The notes: generated from the sequence alone by a model not told the origin. Shown: positions 45,303 to 58,462, counted from the stretch's first letter. The stretch: DNA of 64,000 nucleotides from Cunninghamia lanceolata (GCA_027924645.1 BSBN01000254.1:13586501-13650500); one strand, 5' to 3'. Made by a program: numbers and translations.

Positions 45303-48300
45303 ATTGTCAATATGAATTTTTTGGTAAACCTTAAGGTATCTCTCTCTTCTATAAAAATTATTTGCACCCTATTTACTTTTTCTATGCACCCAAGGGTACT
45401 AAAGGATGTAATTTAAGGCTTTCTCTTTTATTATTATAATGTTTATTTTAAAGTAATGATAGGGTACCATTATGGTTTATCTTTTGTTTTGTGGCCATAA
45501 TTCGCTGAACTGTTTGATAAACCTTACCGTGTCTTCTAATACTAGAATCAAATTATGATGAGGGCAATGGTAAATTCAAGAATAGGATTGATCTCTTTCT
45601 TGTACCTTCCTAGTGCTCACTCATTGAGATGATTCATTTTATTTCTCTTCTCTTTCTCTTTCCCCTGATGATGGATCATGGAGTGTGATCCAAAATGTTG
45701 AGAGAAAAAAACTTGCACACAGTTAAATCTAGAAATACTGAGCTACAATGTGAAGGTTGTCACTTGGACCTAGTTAGAACCCTCTCTTAGATGTATTCAA
45801 CCTTTCTCAGTAATGTATGTAGTTGATGGATGTGGGTGAGATTTAACTTGTGTCATTGATCAATAAATGGTTTTTATGCCTTTCCAATCACTTAATGCAT
45901 AGGCAAAGTCATTTAGGACAACCCTTGCAGAATTAGGTCTAGTCCATGGGGTTTTACTACCATGAGTAATTTGAAATCCATATGTATTTGAATGAATAAA
46001 GTTATTATATTTTACTATTAATTATTTGTGTCATTAGAGTGAACTATTCTATCATAACTTTATTTTATAGCTAACAAGCATGAAAGAATTATATTCCCGA
46101 CCTAGGGAGATACTCTTTCTTTGCTCAATTGACATCTATATTACTTTATTGATAATCTTTATTATAGGCAATCCTTATTCATGTAAAATAAATAAAATGT
46201 GAAATTGTATCAATTAATGGGAAGATGTCTAAATTATGGAATTAGCATCTTATAATAAATTCCATTAGACTTTTATTGTGGATTGCAGATTATCATAATG
46301 TTTGTATAAGACTTGTATTCTAAAATGATGTAATTTCTATGTATGATCATTATTGATGGCACCATGGATGATGTATGGTTTGATTGCAATTATGCATTTT
46401 CTACTATTATTTATTTATGTTGAGAAAGAGCATGGACAGGTGTTGAATATGGAGCTACAGAGAAGGGTAAGTTTCTATTCATAACCTATCTATCAAAGAT
46501 GGCTTAAAAAGATGCTTTGGCAAAAGCTTGTTAATCAATTTAGTATTAGTTACTATTTGATTTATTTCTATCTCTATCATATCATGATATAAGTACATAT
46601 GTCTTTTATACATGCTAGAAATGTTACATATATCATGCTACACCAAATTCCTTCACACATGTCAGCTTCAGTTTGCTAGACCTCTCATGAAGGGTCAGTA
46701 TTATCCATTTAGGAGTAAGACCGAGAAGGTGTGAGACTTGTGGTTGGGTGGTAAATCACCTTGATGATGCTCTCTCTCCACTAGGTTTAGTTTCAAAGAT
46801 ATATTATGTTGGTGTGAACAGGGTTATTACCTATCCGATTTACCCCTTGTAGTGTATAGTGCCCCTCCATTCTCACCTTGGATGTGTAGGTGGTCTGGCT
46901 AAGGAGCATGAAGGTGTAGGTAAAATAATAGAAATATTTAGGGTATGTTAGACAGTTGATGTTGTACATTATATGATGTTGGTAGATGCTACATCATGTT
47001 GGTGACATTCTTGATTATCCTTATGTGGTTTCATGTATGTTTTATCGATAATGTTTGTTGCGACACTAATATTTACTTGAGTTATGCATATGTTATGACA
47101 ACTTTATGGACATAATTGATTGTGTGGATCAATCTTAGTATGTGCATCACATGATTACCTGATGATGTTTCTTATCTGGTTAATCAACTACTAATTATTA
47201 TGCGTGATGTGGTTACTTGTTTGATGTGTGTTTGTGAGAGGAACAATGTCGCATTACTCATGTGTGAATACCCTACTACGCTCTGATTTCCTTTCACGGT
47301 GTGTTTGATTGTATGTTTATATCTACATCTATGTTTGACCTTTTTTTGGTTGATATAGGTTGTAGGTATCAGGCATCGACTCCACTTGAACTGACAGGTC
47401 TAAGCATGAATTAAACCTAATCGAATTTGTTGGAAATAACATATGGTCCCCTAGCTTAGCCATCATCCTTGAAGAGGATAAGTATCTAGTTTTGCACCTA
47501 ATCAGTGGTGTCAGTATGGGCATGATAGTTAGTCACTGTTGTGGTGGTCTTGCTTTCTGATCGTGCATAGTGTCAGGTATTGTTTAGCATTTGGGTTATT
47601 TTGTTTGACATTGTTTGATTGTTGCTTTGGTTAATTGTTGCATTAAAATAATATTATTAGTTATGAAAGCATTTTTGTTAAATAAATAAATATATATAAA
47701 TGCCTTTATGAGAATTTGAGTTTATGGAAATAAATAATAATAAATGTAAATGCTAGCTAAAGATAAATAAATTAATTAATATAATTAAATATTGTGTTAA
47801 GTGGCAATAAAAATAGATAATATTTATGAGTTGTTTTAAAACTCGTATATAGTAAATATTAAATAAATAAGAATAAATATGATTCTTGTCTAGTTGTAAA
47901 GGAAATAAATAAGATAAAAAAATATATATTGTCTGGTCTGGTTGTAAATGATAAAAAAATAGCAAATTGTAAGAAAGGGATTTAGGCAGAATTTATTGCC
48001 TTCAATGGGAGGAATCTTCTAGAAGATATTGGTGGATTTCTCTCTCATAATAATCTTCAGCAGATGGAACTTTTGGGGGGAGAGGAGATGGGAGAGACTG
48101 GTTTGTGGCTGCAGTAGTTCAACCCAACATCAAATCTTTAGCTCAGTCAAGCAAGCAAAATCAGGTTCCTTTGGTTCTAATTTCTGTCTCAATTTTTTGT
48201 TCAAGTGAATGTTTGATTTATGATTTTTCCTGTTGATTGTAATTTGCTTGATAGGTTAGAAGCCTTGTTATCAAATCCAATTGTGCATGTCTGTATCATT

Positions 48301-48325
48301 GCATTTCTCAAAATCATCGATTGAA
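45303..48325. other. Unassigned AT-rich stretch
   Basis: No long frame and no retroelement domain. Phrases near 46640-46920 read like LTR sequence but I found no partner copy. Confidence 0.35.
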
Positions 48326-48683
48326 GTGACTGTCAATCTCTCACCCATTTCATCTCTATTTTTTCAGTCTACTGCGTCAGCCATAACTTTATTTTTTCAA
48401 ACTAGGTTCCTCTATTTTTTATATATGGTGCATGACATAGTTATCCAAATCATATCCGAAAATTAGCCTTACATAGTTTATCATTTTGGAGATATGAATA
48501 TTTTGTGACTGTCTACCTCTCACCTGTTTCGTCTTTGTTAAAATAGTTAGTTGCATCACCAATAACTCTTTATTTTCAAACTAGGTTTCTCTAAAATTTT
48601 TATATAAGATTCAGCTCTTATCTATCAAAATCCTATCCAAAAATTAGCACTACCCAGTTTGTCAATTTAGATATATGTATCAA
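48326..48683. repeat. Diverged tandem duplication, ~179-bp unit
   Basis: GTGACTGTC.A.CTCTCACC at 48326 recurs at 48505. The following TTTATTTT..CAAACTAGGTT and CCAAAAATTAGC phrases align in order, with many substitutions. Confidence 0.85.
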
Positions 48684-49450
48684 TTAGTAACAGACAATTC
48701 CTATGCCATCTTGGTTGTTGTTACTGAATCTACAAATCCATTATGTGCATATCCTTTAATCATTCAATTCCATAATTTGACATCTCTTTGAGGCAATTTG
48801 CTAAATAGTTAATGCACTTTGTCTGTGCTCTCACTTTTGCATACATGTCTACTAGAGCATTTCCTTTTTGAAATCTCTTATCATTATCAAACCATTCTAT
48901 ATTTATATTCTTTTTGATATAGTATATGTTCTTGCATATCTTAATCGATCATATTAGTATGTTTCTTTCATAGTGGTTTATTTTAGTGCCTTTGAACATA
49001 ATATTTTGTTATCTGAAGACCGATTCTTGTTTTTAAGTTCTTTTCTTAGGATTTGAAATTAGTAATATACTCTAATCTGGATTTAATAATAGAAACATAA
49101 CTTAAAAGATTTTGGAAATCATACATGGGGTAGCGATTATGAAAAAGTTTATGTTGGATGATTGCCCATGATTGGAATTAATGTTGCATTCTTTATGAAC
49201 CATTATTAGTGCATCAGATCATATGTTGCATTTGTGGGATCTTGGTTTATGATGTGCATTAGAAAGTGAATGTGATGTGTGACCATTGTGTTTTAATGGT
49301 GTCAAGTGTTTGTGTCATTTAGGGAAATGGTTTCCAAAGGTCTAGGAGGTTGTGATTGTGTGGGAGTTGGCTATGTGTGCATAATGTCAGTTGAATGAAA
49401 TGCACTCTTAAAGTATTGCCTCCAATTCATTTTGGTATGATATATGTGGA
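48684..49450. other. Unassigned stretch
   Basis: No frame, RNA gene or repeat was recognised. Confidence 0.35.
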
Positions 49451-49590
49451 AGATGGTTAATGCCTTTCTCAGTGTACCTATTCATGTGGTTATGATGACT
49501 GTACAAGATGGATAATGCCTTGCTCAATGTACCTATTCATGTGGTTATGATAACTATGCAAGATGGGTAGTGCCTTGCTCTGTGTAATGT
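49451..49590. repeat. Tandem repeat, 55-bp unit, ~2.5 copies
   Basis: AGATGG.TAATGCCTT.CTCA.TGTACCTATTCATGTGGTTATGAT begins at 49451 and 49506; a partial third copy begins at 49561. Confidence 0.9.
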
Positions 49591-49947
49591 GAAATGATAT
49601 ATATTTTGTGTTGTAAATGTATCATGATGAGAAATGTGACAGTTCATGCTTGAGTTTTGTTTTGGGCTTTAAAAATCTAGATGCAGTGAAAGGGGAGTGG
49701 CTTTCAATGTGGGGTCGACACCCAAAGTGGTTTGTCAGGGTAACCCATTGGAAGTTGTTAATCCAATGATAACTTAATAATAAATTTAGAGGGTTGGGTA
49801 GTTTTCACACTAATCAAGATAATTGGATGCCTCACTCATGCCTGTAGTGCTTGTTCAGGCTAAGCATGAGATGAGAAGGTCATTCTTTGCAAAATCATCT
49901 TCCTTGTCCTCACAAAAGGAATGTTGGTTCCACATGTGTCACCCTAT

Positions 49948-50078
49948 GGGGCTGACACCAAGTGAGAGACTGTCATGGTAACCATAGATGGGGGTTGGCA
50001 CCTAGCGAGAGACTGTTAGGGTAACCCATGGATGGGGGCCGACATCTAACTAGAGACTATCAAGGTAACCCATGCTAG
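49948..50078. repeat. Tandem repeat, ~44-bp unit, three copies
   Basis: GGGG(C/T)(T/C)G(A/G)CA at 49948, 49991 and 50035, each followed by GAGACT and GGTAACC. A diverged relative lies at 49711. Confidence 0.88.
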
Positions 50079-50193
50079 GACCATATGATGACACTCATCC
50101 CTACTACAATCTAGCATTCTCTAGTTGTGTGCTCCCCTTTGTTTTTTGAATGCCTCTAGAAGTGATGTTTAAGTTGCTTGTGATGTCTTTGTT

Positions 50194-50860
50194 GACCAGT
50201 ATTGTATTTGAGTCATGTGTATTCCTTGCACCTATTATCCTATTGTCTTCTTGGTTGTTTTCTTGGTGGGATCTTATTGTTATCTCCTAGCATGGGGGGT
50301 GGACCTTAGGGTTCCACATGGTCAGGTGGTTGTTCTTTTATCTTGATTGGTTTACCATGATGTTGTTCATGTACGAGAAGGATGTACCTCTTATATCAGA
50401 TTACAAATCTTGTTCTAGCTTGAGGAGACAGATACTTATGATCATATTCCAGTCTTGTATATCAGTTGAATCATGTACTCTTATCTTGATGTATATACTC
50501 CAATGTAATTTGGATAGCAATATTGTAAACAATGTAATGTTGTACTCTCTTGTAATCCTATATGCAGGATTCTAATGTTCCTATTTGATGATATAATTTG
50601 GAATTGTATGTGTTTATTCATTTGATGTAATCAGATTTAGAATGAACTATGGTTGTTAGTTAATTCATAATGTTGGTTAGATCTTGTTATTAGTTCGTTA
50701 ATAATGTATTCGTGGAACCCTAGAGGATAAATCTTAAACTAAATGATATGTGTAGCTATGATTCATGTTATTTGTCATCTATTTCTTTAAAAAATATATA
50801 TTTGTCACTTCTGTATAGCATAGTTGTGTTTTTCTCTAGGTTCCTTGGCGGGGCGTTACA
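50194..50860 (+). repeat. LTR of chromovirus-like element C, left copy (3' portion)
   Basis: Direct repeat with 52476-53160. It ends GGTTCCTTGGCGGGGCGTTACA, whose last bases (GGGCGTTACA) are a common plant gypsy/chromovirus LTR terminus. The LTR start was not found; the true LTR probably extends left through the tandem repeats. Confidence 0.75.
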
Positions 50861-50862
50861 TT

Positions 50863-50878
50863 TGGGATCAAAGCCAGG
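50863..50878 (+). promoter_or_regulatory. Primer binding site of element C
   Basis: TGGGATCAAAGCCAGG matches the tRNA-iMet complement TGGTATCAGAGCCAGG at 14 of 16 positions, two bases after the LTR. Confidence 0.75.
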
Positions 50879-52475
50879 TTTGCAACACTGGGGCCTCTGG
50901 ATTGTTGTTATTGCTCTAGGTTAAGCATTTTTCTCCTTGCGGTGAGTTGGTAATAATACATCTCACCTATGTGCCTTAGTGTGACATTAGAAGGTTGATA
51001 AATTTACAGACTTGTTCTTTGATTCTGGAAGAAATAAATTCTTTATTCCTTGTTTTACTTATGTGTCTACTATGTGTTCTCCCTCCTTTTCTAAAAATGT
51101 GATGATGTATCTGACAATATGTGTTTCCTGAATATTAATGCTTGTTGATTTGTTGAGGCCTTGAGTTCCTCTTATGGTCTCTAGTGCTTTAGAAGAAAGA
51201 TGCATGGTTACTATTAGTGCATGTGATTAGGAGTGTGGTATTTTCCCCTCTAGTGATGTGAATGTCCTATACCCATCCTATGTGGGGTGTTGTGAAAGGC
51301 CAGTGGTGTTTTGTGTTCCTTGGTGTGGTGAAGTAATCATACTTGGGGGTTATGTTTAGCTATGGGTGTGGAAGCACCATACCATCTTTACGTTAGTTGC
51401 ATTGCTTTTGTACGTGTAAGTATTGGAATGATTTAATCATTCAGTGGCATCATGCATCATGGGTCATGTGGTTATGTGGGGTATCTTTATGTGGTTGTTT
51501 GATAATCTGATATCTATCTCCTAGTTGGCCATGACCTCATGAGCCTTGTTCTGTTGTGATTTATGAAAGTTAACATTTCATATGCCTATGTAAGAATCAT
51601 GTGTAGGAGATCAAATTGGAGCTTGTGTTGGACCCATGAGATCATGAATGTGATACTATAAGTCAATTAGAGTTTTGAATTACTCTTGTGTGTGACACCA
51701 TACATTTCCTCTATAAGTATCTTTTTGCATAAGGAAGTAATTGCATATGTTCATAGTTTGGTAAAATGGAATTGTAACACATTAATGATAGAAAATTTGT
51801 GCATATAAGTAGCGACTGTGTTACCTTAAATTTTTGTATAAAAGTTTTTTAGATATGAAGATGTAGAAAAGACAGTTGTCCATGTGTTTGGTGTACATTC
51901 TCTAATGCATTATGAACTTTGAGTCATGGGGTGTTGTGTAGCAGATACTCCCTTTTGTGGCTAAAATTAGTCACACCGTGATGTGGATTTGTTTGTAATA
52001 TTGGTTGTTTTGAAATTTTTGATAGTTGTTTCATGTGTTGTTGGTGGGCTAACAATGAATTTGTTTTATTTGAACTCTCTTATGATAGGAGTGGTCACCA
52101 AAACTCTTTTCTTTATACTTGATTTATTGTTGAAAATTGCTGGCATTTTGTGACTTAAGATTGAATTTATTTATTTCCCCACTTGGGTTTGCATTTTTTT
52201 TAAATTTCTATGGTGGCTATTATGAATATTTGTTTTCATTGGCCCCATTTCGTGCTAAGTGGTGTTTCTATCATGTTCATTTCGAGCCTCTGATAGTATG
52301 TACAAGGGAAGACTTTGCATAGAATTGTACTTGCATGCTTGGTAATTGGTTGGAACCATAGTGGAAATAAGAGATGGGATGTATTTTTCCTTGTTACTAT
52401 GTGAATGCAATTCCCTAAATCAGGTTCAATTGGGCTGAAGATTCGATGCCAGGTTCGATTTCACTTGCCAGAAGA
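50879..52475 (+). other. Internal remnant of element C, non-coding
   Basis: About 1.6 kb between the two LTR copies with no Gag or Pol frame, and no purine tract next to the right copy; an internally deleted derivative. Confidence 0.5.
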
Positions 52476-53160
52476 GACCAGTGTTGTATTTGAGTCATGT
52501 GTAGTCCTTGGACCTGTTAGCATATTGTCTTCTTAGTTGTTTGCTTAGTGGGACCTTATTGTTATCTCTTAGCATGGGGGTGGACCTTAGGGTTCCACAT
52601 GGTTAGGTGGTTGTGCTTTTATCTCCATTGGTTTCCCATGCTGTTGTTCATTTACGAGAAGGATGTACCTCTTATATATATTATAGATCTTGTTCTAGCT
52701 TGAGGAGATAGATACTTATGATCATGTTCTAGTCTTGTATATCAGTTGAATCATGTACTGTTATCTTGATGTATGTACTCCAATGTAATCTGGATAGTGA
52801 TATTGTAAAGAATGTAATGTTGTACTCTCTTGTAAAAGAAATTATTTATGTACTTGTAATCCTATATGCAGGATTCTGATGTTCTTATCTAATGATATGT
52901 TTTGGAATTGTATGTGTTTATTCATTTGATGCAATTAGAATTAGAATGAACTATGGTTGCTAGTTAATTTATAATGTTAGCTATATCTTGGTATTAGTTC
53001 ATTAGTATTGTAGTCATGGAACCCTAGAGGATAAATCTTAAACTAAATGATATGTATAGCTATGATTCATCTTATTTGTCATCTATTTCTTTAAAAAAAA
53101 TACTTCACTTTTGTATAGCATAGTTGTGTTTTTCTCTGGGTTCCTTGGTGGGGCGTTACA
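52476..53160 (+). repeat. LTR of element C, right copy (5'-truncated)
   Basis: Aligned with 50194-50860. It has one extra segment of about 24 bases near 52838 (a TTGTAA-bounded duplication) and the same GGGGCGTTACA end. It begins abruptly without a TG or polypurine tract. Confidence 0.75.
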
Positions 53161-53163
53161 TAG

Positions 53164-53520
53164 TGTGAACTACACACATTATCTAAATAGTCATTAGTTA
53201 GTGTTATTCACACATGTTCACATGTTAAGTTCACTTAGGAAGTATTCTAGTTGTTTCTAGTTGTTTCTAGATGTTGATAGTTATCTATAGTTGGCATCTT
53301 ATCCTATAGTTGTCTCATATCATAGGATTAAGACACTTTTCACATGACTACAACATCCTACATCTCATCTTTGTCTTTATAAGCAAGGCATATCATGTAC
53401 ATTGTAAGAATAATCTTTTCTCATTCATTGATATAATAGAATTATTTTCTCATTTGATCTCTCTTGTGCTTTCATGAAGTTATAGATCTTGGGTGGCTAC
53501 CATCATAGTCAACTCTTACA
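53164..53520 (+). repeat. 5' LTR of copia J
   Basis: About 357 bases, TGTGAACTAC to CAACTCTTACA, ending directly at a perfect PBS. Short LTRs of this size are typical of copia. A poly(A)-like AATAAT and a TTTATAAGC TATA-like string (about 53378) are present. Confidence 0.75.
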
Positions 53521-53532
53521 TGGTATCAGAGC
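53521..53532 (+). promoter_or_regulatory. Primer binding site of copia J
   Basis: TGGTATCAGAGC follows the LTR with no gap. An imperfect second copy (CAGCTCTTACATAGTATTAG, about 53541-53560) repeats the LTR tip plus PBS about 31 bases downstream. Confidence 0.88.
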
Positions 53533-55487
53533 ACATCAATCAGCTCTTACATAGTATTAGAGCTAGGAGGAATCACTTTGTGTTTGTCAATTTTTGAGAG
53601 ATTTGAATGCAAATTCATGGTAGATCTTGATAGTTGAGTATGTTCTCTTGCATCAAATGATGACCTGGAGAAATAGAAAGACTTGATTGAAAAGCTAGAT
53701 TTGTTAGGCTTTCCTCTTTGTGCCTTGTATTGCAAGTTCATTTTGTAGCATACTGCTACAAATTTCAGGTCACCATTGTGTTTAGGAGCTTCGAGATAGT
53801 CAAGATCACCTTTTGTTTCATCCAAATCAAACATTGGAGGCCAAATCTATGAGGGTTTGAATTTGGGAGGTGCATGCTAGATCCAGCAAGTCCTTGATCT
53901 TTCAAAGAAATTTGGGTCAAATCCAACCCTACCATCATGCTCAAGAGGCCCAAAAACTCCAAGATCGACTATCAAATTGTCAAAATTAGAGCAGCTGTTG
54001 TAAAAGGCAAATTTTTTGCCTCCTCAACCATACAAAATCTTTGCAAGGAATATTTTATGGCATCTTACTACACAAGTAGAATCTTCAGTCATACCTACCA
54101 TAGTCAAATATCCATTGGTTATTATCCACTGGGTAAAGAATTCATCAGTCGATTAAAAGGTTTATTCATTGGTTAAACATTTTATTCTGTAGGATTTTTT
54201 CTACGAATTTGACCACCTTTGCAGCACCACAGTACTTCATCCTGCAATAGGCCACCATGTGGCCCTATAGTTCCTTATCACCATTGGTTGTAGCTCAAAT
54301 GTTGGCTATGGCTTTAATTATCAATGGTGTTTTTTTAAACCGTCCAATTGCTCGTTGGTAGTGGTTTACCACCCTGCAGCAATCTAAAACAAAGCTAACG
54401 ATCTAAAACTACTGACCAACAACTCAATACTTCCCAGCAAAGCTTGAAACCCCCAACACAATAGATATGACCATCTAGTGGGGTTTGGAAACTGGCGGTA
54501 ACCCTTAACATTACCTAGTAGCAAATCTTTAAGGAATATATCCCACAGAAACAACCTCGCAAACTACCTCACCTCTACCTAAGTAGTTTCCCACAAAATA
54601 AAAGTGGTTTCAGGATCTACATAGGTGTTTTTGGCCTATAGAGGGCACACTTGGAAAAAATTGGTAGTGGTTTATACCGATGAATCTTTTTTTTTATTTG
54701 CTAATGTTAGCATGACATCATAATTTGGCAACTGACATCACTTCTTGGCAACTGTATGAAATATTTTAGTGGAATCTTTTGCTAACATCATCATTCCATC
54801 AACTAACATCATGATTTGGCAGTGACCTACTGACATCACTTTTTCGGTCACTAATGTCATCATTTCAGGGAATCTAAAGAATATTTCAATGAATCTTGAA
54901 AGATTCTAGTAGAAGATTTTGTTGACATCAGCACTGTGTTAGTAAACTTGGCCCAATTTGCCCCCCTCTCATTTGAGTTTTCATTTTGACAATCCATCTT
55001 CAAACACCTGTATCTTGCTCATTTTTGCTTCTATTTTCAAGCAATTTTTTTTTAATTAGGGCTAGAATTTTTCAAGCTTCATAGTAGTGAAATCAGATTT
55101 TGATCTTGGTGCCTAGTTTTTCTAGAAATTGTGGTTTTTCATCACTTTACCTAAGTAGTTCCCATTTTTAAAACTACAAAGGCTTCATTCGAGCTCATAC
55201 GGTAATATATTTTGGTGATTTGTTTTTTGAAAGTGCATATTTTTTGAGTACTTTCCATATCCTCAATCAATTTGATCCAATTATTCTTAGAAATTCTAAT
55301 TTCACTTTTAGCTCATTCTTGGCTTTTGCATTGTACCAAAATCAAATACCACTTTGTTGTTTGATTGTGGCCATTGTAATTGGATTGATTATAAAGTCCC
55401 ACAATCATTTTTTGTTGGGGGATGATCTCATTGATTGAGTGAAAGGGGGGTTGTACTTGTGTTGTTCTTTTCTTGTACTCTTAAATC
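53533..55487 (+). other. Long leader of copia J
   Basis: About 1.95 kb between PBS and Gag start with no domain recognised. Phrases built on GACATCA and TTTGGCAACTGACATCA recur at 54710-54850. It may contain further undetected insertions. Confidence 0.45.
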
Positions 55488-55735
55488 ATGGATCAAACCA
55501 AACTTCCTCCACTCACACCCTATAACTATCATGAGTGAAAAAAAAATGGAGATTCATTTAATAAGTTTGAAAATTCATAGAGTAACAATGGGTATATAAA
55601 CTGAACCAACAACAATTGTAGAAAAGAGAAAGTGGTAAATAGATGTGATCAAGCATATGGAACACTATGATTGTCTATTTCTCTTGATCTCCTTTTTCAT
55701 ATTGATCTTGTATTACACCTAATGAAGTGTGGACT
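55488..55735 (+). pseudogene. Copia J: Gag N-terminal fragment
   Basis: Starts ATG at 55488 with MDQTKLPPLTPYNYHEW, the N-terminal start of a UBN2-type copia Gag. Stops and small shifts follow, and it is cut at 55735 by gypsy element L. The gene resumes at 62543 with the expected next block. Gag forms the particle; this copy is dead. Confidence 0.8.
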
Positions 55736-56991
55736 TGTAACATTGAAAAATTTCCCCTTGGGAGCTTTTTCCTCATAAGGTTTAGGTATCGAGTCTTTTA
55801 GCTACATTTAGGACATCTTGCATCATATTTTGACATCCCGATGAAATGAACCCTAAATTTCATGACAAATGGGACCTAGGGGGATCCCTTGAACTAATCC
55901 CTAACCAAAATAGGGGGAAGGATTTAGGTTCTTGCGCCCTAGTCCTGCCCTATTTTGGGTCAGTCCCAAATTTTTAGTGTTGGCTTGTGACCATTATTTG
56001 GGTCCTATGTCGACACGGTAAGTTTGAATTACGAAATTATTGGTGGGAGTGTTTGTAGTTACATATAAAAGCATGTTTAGTAATTCATTTTTAAACTAGA
56101 TTACAAGTAGATGATTACTAGCAAGCAATTGTGATCTTTTGACATTCTAAAGGTGATTTAAGGCATTTATTGTGTAGCAAGAGCAAATTTGTGTTGTTTA
56201 TGTGTTTGTATTTGTAGATTTGAGCAATCATCTCCTCATGGCATGAAGAGCTTCTTCCTCCCATGAGATTTTCACTACAAGGTGACATCATCTATGTTTT
56301 TGAGCGCTTATCATTTGGTTTTTGCCTCTGCCTCACAACCGTACTCTCTATCTGACAACAATGTTCAAAAGTCTTGAATGTCTCTCCAGGGCTTAACTGA
56401 GGCAAGACTCTAAACACCACAACCCCCTCCCAAAGTTTCCATGATTACAAGTTATAGTTTGAAGATACAGGAAAAGTGGAGTTACAGGAGGGCATTACAG
56501 AGTGTCAGATTTGCAGACCAAAGTTGAAAATAGCACCCTAGAGTTGGGTGCCCGCTCTTTAGTCCTTTAAATTCTGTGACGGGAAAATCTTTGTGACAAC
56601 AAGAATAGATTGCAGACTAAGCTTCTAAATCTCAACAAAAACCTAGGCATTGGACTTGGGTTCCCACTCATTAGTCCTTGACTATTCCACTTCCAAACCC
56701 CGAAAATAGGTGCATAGCTATCTGTCATTTTACATCTTTTTGTAGAAACATTTTCTTATATTCGTTTGTTTGCTTCCGTATTTGCATAATTAGGGTTTTG
56801 ATGTATAATTGAGCATAAATGAGCATAATTGACAATCAGATCATACAAATCCAAGTTTCCCTACATCTCACAGTGACCTAGGGTATGATAATACATTGCC
56901 ACTTGACCCTAGGTCCTTGAATGAAAGGGTGAAAGGAGGATACATACACAAAACTACCAAAAACTCAACTATCCAAATTCCACCCTTTACA
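55736..56991 (+). repeat. 5' LTR of element L
   Basis: TGTAACATTG to CACCCTTTACA. It shares long blocks with 61280-62537 and, inverted, with 12130-12839. Confidence 0.93.
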
Positions 56992-56993
56992 TT

Positions 56994-57005
56994 TTGGTGA
57001 ACCCA
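56994..57005 (+). promoter_or_regulatory. Primer binding site candidate of element L
   Basis: TTGGTGAACCCA begins two bases after the LTR. It starts with TGG as expected for a tRNA 3' end complement; the tRNA species is not identified. Confidence 0.45.
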
Positions 57006-57640
57006 TGTTGTTGGACTTTTTTGCACCTTTCTAACTATTTTTATTCAGATTTTCAATGATTTCATTCATTCATATAGTCATTCATCTTATTGCATTGGAA
57101 AACTTACAAAAAAAAATTGAAAATTTGGAAAATTTTGAAACAAATTGCATTCTAGGGTTTGCATGTTGTATCAATTAATTTGAATTTCATCAAATTTCTT
57201 ATTTTTTCATTATATCTAAGAAAAATTGTATAAAATTACAAAAATTCAATAGATTGCATTGCATTTTCATCATAAAATTGCTAGGGTTTTGTTGGAAATT
57301 TTGCATTTTTCATATAACCTAGTAATTCCAAAAACTAGGGTTTGTAGGAAAAATCTTGTTTCAGATTTTTCTACTGATCTTAGACACTCATTAAAATTTT
57401 CATTTGGCTGTAGTGTTTCATTTTATTGTAAATTTGCATTTAGATCTCAAAATTTTGCATTTTTACATAGAAAATTTCAACAAAAACTAGCATTTTCATT
57501 CATTTTCCTTAGATTTGCACTTACATTTTGCATGGTTGGGTGTGAAAATTATTTTTAGATATAAGTGGACTTAATTTTTATCATAAAACATATTACAAGA
57601 CATTCATATAGCATTTTTCCTAAATATCTCAAACCTAGGG
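57006..57640 (+). other. Element L leader, AT-rich
   Basis: T-rich with repeated TTGCATTTT phrases. A 99-codon frame at 57259-57558 looks like chance reading of this low-complexity DNA. No domain. Confidence 0.45.
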
Positions 57641-58390
57641 CTTGAAAAACCTTGATTTTTAATAGATTTGGCCTTATCGACTTTCAAATTTTGCACCATA
57701 TGCATGTTGTGAAGAGTATTTTTGCACTAATTATATTTTATTAGGGTAATTATCTTTGGTTCCTCCTAAAAATCTTCACAAAACCTTTTTATTGGGCTCT
57801 TGTATTGAAAATTCGGTGAAAAATTGCACATTTTTGCTATATTTGCCCTAGGGTTTGACCTAGATTGCACTCCAAGAATGTTGTGAAAAATTTTATGGAT
57901 TGAGGTGACTGATATAATTAATTTTATTTTATTCACCTCCTAAAATTCTTTACAACACCCCTTTTGTTAGGTCTTGGAATTGAAAAATTGTGAAAATTGC
58001 CTATTTTTGCTATATTTTCACTAGGATTTGACCTTGAGTGGCACTATAAGCATGTTGTGATGGATATTTTGGCATTATGTGGCTGTTATTAATGATATTA
58101 TTTACTTTCCATCATACTTTTCCTCACAACACCCTTTGTCATGCTCTTTTGCATTAAGATTTGGTGGAAAAAACACATATTTTAGTGTATTTTCACTAGG
58201 TTTTGACTTGTCTCCATCTTAGACTTGCATCAAAAGTGTGTTGTGATGGATATTGCTGCTGTATTGGACTGATATCAGACATATTAGTTTCTTCCCCTGA
58301 TCAAAATCCTTACAACACCTTTTCTTTCATAAATTTGCATTGAAAAAGTACAAAAAAACAAGCATTTTAGGTCATTTTTGCATATAGTTT
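57641..58390 (+). repeat. Tandem array, ~174-186-bp unit, about four copies, in element L leader
   Basis: The phrase (A/G)TGTTGTGA recurs at 57704, 57878, 58052 and 58238. Each is followed by a CCTCCTAAAA/CATACTTTTCCT-type block, CACAACACC, TTGCATT(G/A)A and TTTTTGCTATATTTTCACTAGG(G/A)TTTGAC. Confidence 0.88.
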
Positions 58391-58462
58391 TGCACTTGTC
58401 TTTTGCATACTTTTGGAAAACATTTTAAAAACTTGATCTTGCATTAATTTGAGCATATACAC

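Noticed and set aside
40481..45307. TSD for solo LTR H
   Set aside because: The flanking pentamers ACATA and ATTGT do not match, so no TSD is claimed and the limits stay tentative.
45303..49450. A host gene in the longest stretch without identified elements
   Set aside because: No frame longer than about 70 codons, no conserved domain and no credible exon set that I can see.
57259..57558. 99-codon frame in the L leader
   Set aside because: Phe/Leu-rich reading of T-rich DNA between LTR and protease; no domain.
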